NCBI GenBank assembly: GCA_945872365.1 | Contig: CAMBZJ010000013.1 | Coordinates: 22,025 to 86,024, forward strand | Direction of reading: 5' to 3' | DNA length: 64,000 bases | Origin: Klebsiella pneumoniae | Lineage (GTDB): Bacteria; Desulfobacterota; Binatia; UBA12015 | Shown here: positions 62,061 to 64,000 of the stretch, piece after piece | How the letters are laid out: each line of letters begins with the position of its first letter | Position numbering within the stretch: position 1 is the stretch's first letter | The notes under the pieces: generated by a model | What the model was told of the DNA's origin: nothing | Seen by the model: the letters and a program-made list of their open reading frames with translations, nothing else | Database searches by the model: none | Made by a program: the position numbers and the translations under genes

Positions 62061-62137
62061 CGGTCGGCGCCTGGATCGTCCTGGTCGTCGCCGCGCTCGC
62101 GGGCGCGGCACTCGTCCGCGCGCTCGGCGACCCCTGA
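62057..62137 (+). CDS. possible 26-residue membrane microprotein
   Basis: The ATG overlaps the fabI stop as ATGA, and the frame encodes MTVGAWIVLVVAALAGAALV followed by RALGDP and TGA. It is a single hydrophobic helix of about 18 residues with a basic C-end. Coupling to fabI and the membrane character are the only support. It could be coincidental coding in GC-rich DNA. Confidence 0.4.
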   Translation: MTVGAWIVLVVAALAGAALVRALGDP

Positions 62138-62219
62138 GCGACGCCGGCCCATCGCCCGGAGCCCCGCGCACCGGCCCGGACGGGGAGGGGAGCAGCGCGG
62201 CGCACCCGGAATGCGCCGA

Positions 62220-64000
62220 TCAGGGAGCCGCCGCCGCAGCACCCGGCTCCGCCGCGCGCAGCGGCGGCGGCGCGGCGACCGCGGCCGAGGCGGCGCCCAC
62301 CTCGCGGGCGAGCGAATCGAGGGCTGCGGCCGTGCGGCGATCAGCCGCGGCGTGCACGATGGCGAGAGCCGCCGGCGACACGGCGAGCGCGGGCGTCGAG
62401 CCGTCGAGTCCGATGTCCGCGACCTCCTCGCCCATGATCCGCGACAGGCCGGCTAGCGCCATGTCGTAGTCGCGCACCGTTGTGTAGTAATCGGTCGAGA
62501 CCCGGGAGTAGGTCGCGAGTGCCTCGATGATCTCGCGCGGCTCGCCGATCCCGACGTCGAAGTTGGTCACCGCGAGCGTGAGGATCGCACGCGAGGACTT
62601 GCGCGCCACCTCGGCCGCGTCGAGCGCCGCGCGGCCGTCGACCACCCGGTCGTAGGCCGTCTTCAACTCGAGCGGCAGTCCGGTCGCCGCCTGTCGGCGC
62701 TGTGCCTCGAGCAGGCCGAGTTCCGCACGGGCGGTGTTCGCGCGGGCGGCCGTCACGTGGAAGTTGAGCGGCCAACGCACCCCGAACACGCCGCCGGGCC
62801 CCTCGAGGACGTTGAAGGTGTCGTAGGCGAACGGGTTCAACTGCCGGTCGCGGCGGGGCGCGTAGCCGTACTTGAAGTTGCCGGCCATGAAGAACATCGG
62901 GTAGAAGTCCGCCTCCACCGTGCGAACCTCCTGCGCCTTCGCCGCCATCCCGGCGTCGATCTGCCGCCACGAGGGGTTGTTGATGAACAGGCGCTCCGCG
63001 TAGGCCTCGAGCGGCTCAAGGTTCGCGTTCTCGACGCGCAGCCGGCGCTCGCGTATGTCCACCCGCGATTCCGGCGGCTCGCCCATCACGCGGCGCAGGG
63101 CGAGCAGCGCGTTCTCCGAGCCGCGGCGGATCTGCGGCAGTTCCTTCGCCGACTGGGCCTGGCCGACGCGCAGGTAGAGCACGCCGAGTTCGGTCACGTC
63201 GGGATCCCCCTGGTCGCGGCGGCGCCGGGCGGTCTCGAGGGCGGTCGTGAACGCATCGTTCACCTCCTCGACGACGCCCTGCACCGAGCGGGCGAATAGC
63301 ACGTTGTAGTACAGGCTCTTCACCTGCTGGGCGACCTCCGCGGCGACCCCCTGGCCCGCCGCGATCTGCGCCTCGACGGCGTGCGTCGCCGCCTCGATGC
63401 CCGCGGTGATCTTGCCCCAAGTGAAGAGCGGTTGAACCAGGTTCACCTCGACCTTGTTGAAGGGGCCGTAGGCATGGGTGTTGACCGTGTCCTTGGGGTC
63501 GAGCACGGTTCCCTCCGCGCGGCGTGCGAGCCCGAAGTAGTCGACGGCCTCCGCCTCCGGTAGGAAGCGGGAAACTTCGGCCTGGTGGAGTTTCGCCTGG
63601 CTCACCGCGACCCGACTGCGTGCGACCTCGACCTCGGGGGCGAAGGTGAGTGCGCGGCGCACGCACTCGCCGAGCCCGAGACGCTCGAGCGGCGCCCGGC
63701 CCGGCCCGCCGTCGGCGCGCTGCCCGGGCGACGGCGCTTCGCCGCCCGCGGACGCGACGCGGCGAGCATCCTCGGTCGAACTGGACCGGGGATCGATGCG
63801 CCCGGCGCTCGCCGCCACTGCCTTCGCCGGCTCCCCGGGGCCGGACAAGGCCGCCATCGCAGCGGCACCCGGCGAGGGAACCGGGCCCGGCGCGGAGCGA
63901 TGGGCCGTTCGCGCCCCGACCGGGGCGGCACCCGCGAGCAGCAGGACGAGTGCTGCAGCGAGGCCGCGGAGACGAAGCTGCGCACCCGACGCGGGGCGAC
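62220..64000 (-). CDS. TolC-family outer-membrane efflux protein, 5' end outside window
   Basis: An outer-membrane factor of two OEP domains. LGLGECVRRALTFAPEVEVA begins the first; YGPFNKVEVNLVQPLFTWGK, LARANTARAELGLLEA-like helices and ALATYSRVSTDYYTTVRDYD give the long coiled-coil helices of the tunnel. The usual annotation start would be ATG at 63857, but the frame continues to the right edge and encodes a signal-peptide-like hydrophobic stretch (LAAALVLLLAGAAPVGARTA), so the true start is beyond 64000. Partner pumps are unknown; the MacAB-like system lies 30 kb away. Confidence 0.85.
   Translation of the reverse strand, partial: RPASGAQLRLRGLAAALVLLLAGAAPVGARTAHRSAPGPVPSPGAAAMAALSGPGEPAKAVAASAGRIDPRSSSTEDARRVASAGGEAPSPGQRADGGPGRAPLERLGLGECVRRALTFAPEVEVARSRVAVSQAKLHQAEVSRFLPEAEAVDYFGLARRAEGTVLDPKDTVNTHAYGPFNKVEVNLVQPLFTWGKITAGIEAATHAVEAQIAAGQGVAAEVAQQVKSLYYNVLFARSVQGVVEEVNDAFTTALETARRRRDQGDPDVTELGVLYLRVGQAQSAKELPQIRRGSENALLALRRVMGEPPESRVDIRERRLRVENANLEPLEAYAERLFINNPSWRQIDAGMAAKAQEVRTVEADFYPMFFMAGNFKYGYAPRRDRQLNPFAYDTFNVLEGPGGVFGVRWPLNFHVTAARANTARAELGLLEAQRRQAATGLPLELKTAYDRVVDGRAALDAAEVARKSSRAILTLAVTNFDVGIGEPREIIEALATYSRVSTDYYTTVRDYDMALAGLSRIMGEEVADIGLDGSTPALAVSPAALAIVHAAADRRTAAALDSLAREVGAASAAVAAPPPLRAAEPGAAAAAP

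Noticed and set aside
1..64000. tRNA, rRNA, tmRNA or CRISPR array
   Set aside because: I found no T-loop GGTTCGAAT-like signatures with acceptor pairing and no regularly spaced direct repeats.

Overview
This is a 64 kb stretch of very GC-rich, densely coding bacterial chromosome. Lipoprotein signal boxes, a TolC-type outer-membrane factor, OmpA-like and MacA/MacB-like envelope proteins indicate a Gram-negative cell. The F420-type luciferase-family oxidoreductase, the secreted protein with repeated Cys-Asp-Cys clusters, the TMTC-type TPR membrane protein and the translationally coupled operons fit an uncultured member of the former Deltaproteobacteria (Myxococcota or Binatota-like). That placement is an inference from gene content. 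I saw no rRNA, tRNA, CRISPR array or intact insertion sequence.

Layout: (1) 1-18.2 kb: a UbiA prenyltransferase (cut by the window edge) with an LLM oxidoreductase. A long leftward run follows (DUF2157, GDYXXLXY, Cys/Met-rich lipoprotein, MFS, CYTH-like protein, split chromate transporter, YfhO). Then come an OB-fold protein, a Cys-rich secreted protein, peptide deformylase, an SGNH hydrolase, and a rightward run of thiolase-like protein, DUF35 protein, membrane-anchored MsrA, MsrB and a TerB/DUF697 protein. (2) 18.2-31 kb: quinone reductase, SulP permease, ArfB, GNAT, SDR, then a MacAB-like ABC system split by a GT39 glycosyltransferase and a serine-hydrolase lipoprotein. (3) 31-34.5 kb: an accessory patch with a decayed DUF1566 gene, a decayed Phd/VapC pair and two apparently intact toxin-antitoxin pairs (MazEF-like, RHH-PIN). 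(4) 34.5-46.4 kb: folP, a RecQ-like helicase with long basic tails, aldose epimerase, leuCD, aat, SixA-like phosphatase, PadR regulator, epoxide hydrolase, CHRD lipoprotein, SRAP protein, MBL hydrolase. (5) 46.4-50.6 kb: a four-gene overlapping operon (OmpA-tailed membrane protein, small basic protein, DUF4407 protein, membrane protein) of unknown function, the best candidate here for an undescribed system. (6) 50.7-64 kb: dtd, zinc ribbon, deleted DsbA-like pseudogene, sulfatase, TMTC protein, nitroreductase, the agmatine-to-putrescine pair aguBA, an operon of secreted protein, LigD-like ligase without catalytic residues and thiD, then fabI with a 26-residue membrane microprotein, and a TolC-family protein cut by the right edge.

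The most striking single-gene observation is the ligase homologue at 58735-59664. It keeps the LigD fold signatures and C-terminal OB region but has replaced the nucleotidylated lysine and the other motif residues. Genes overlap repeatedly by ATGA, GTGA or TTGA, so many starts were assigned by coupling to the upstream stop or by a GGAGG-like ribosome site.
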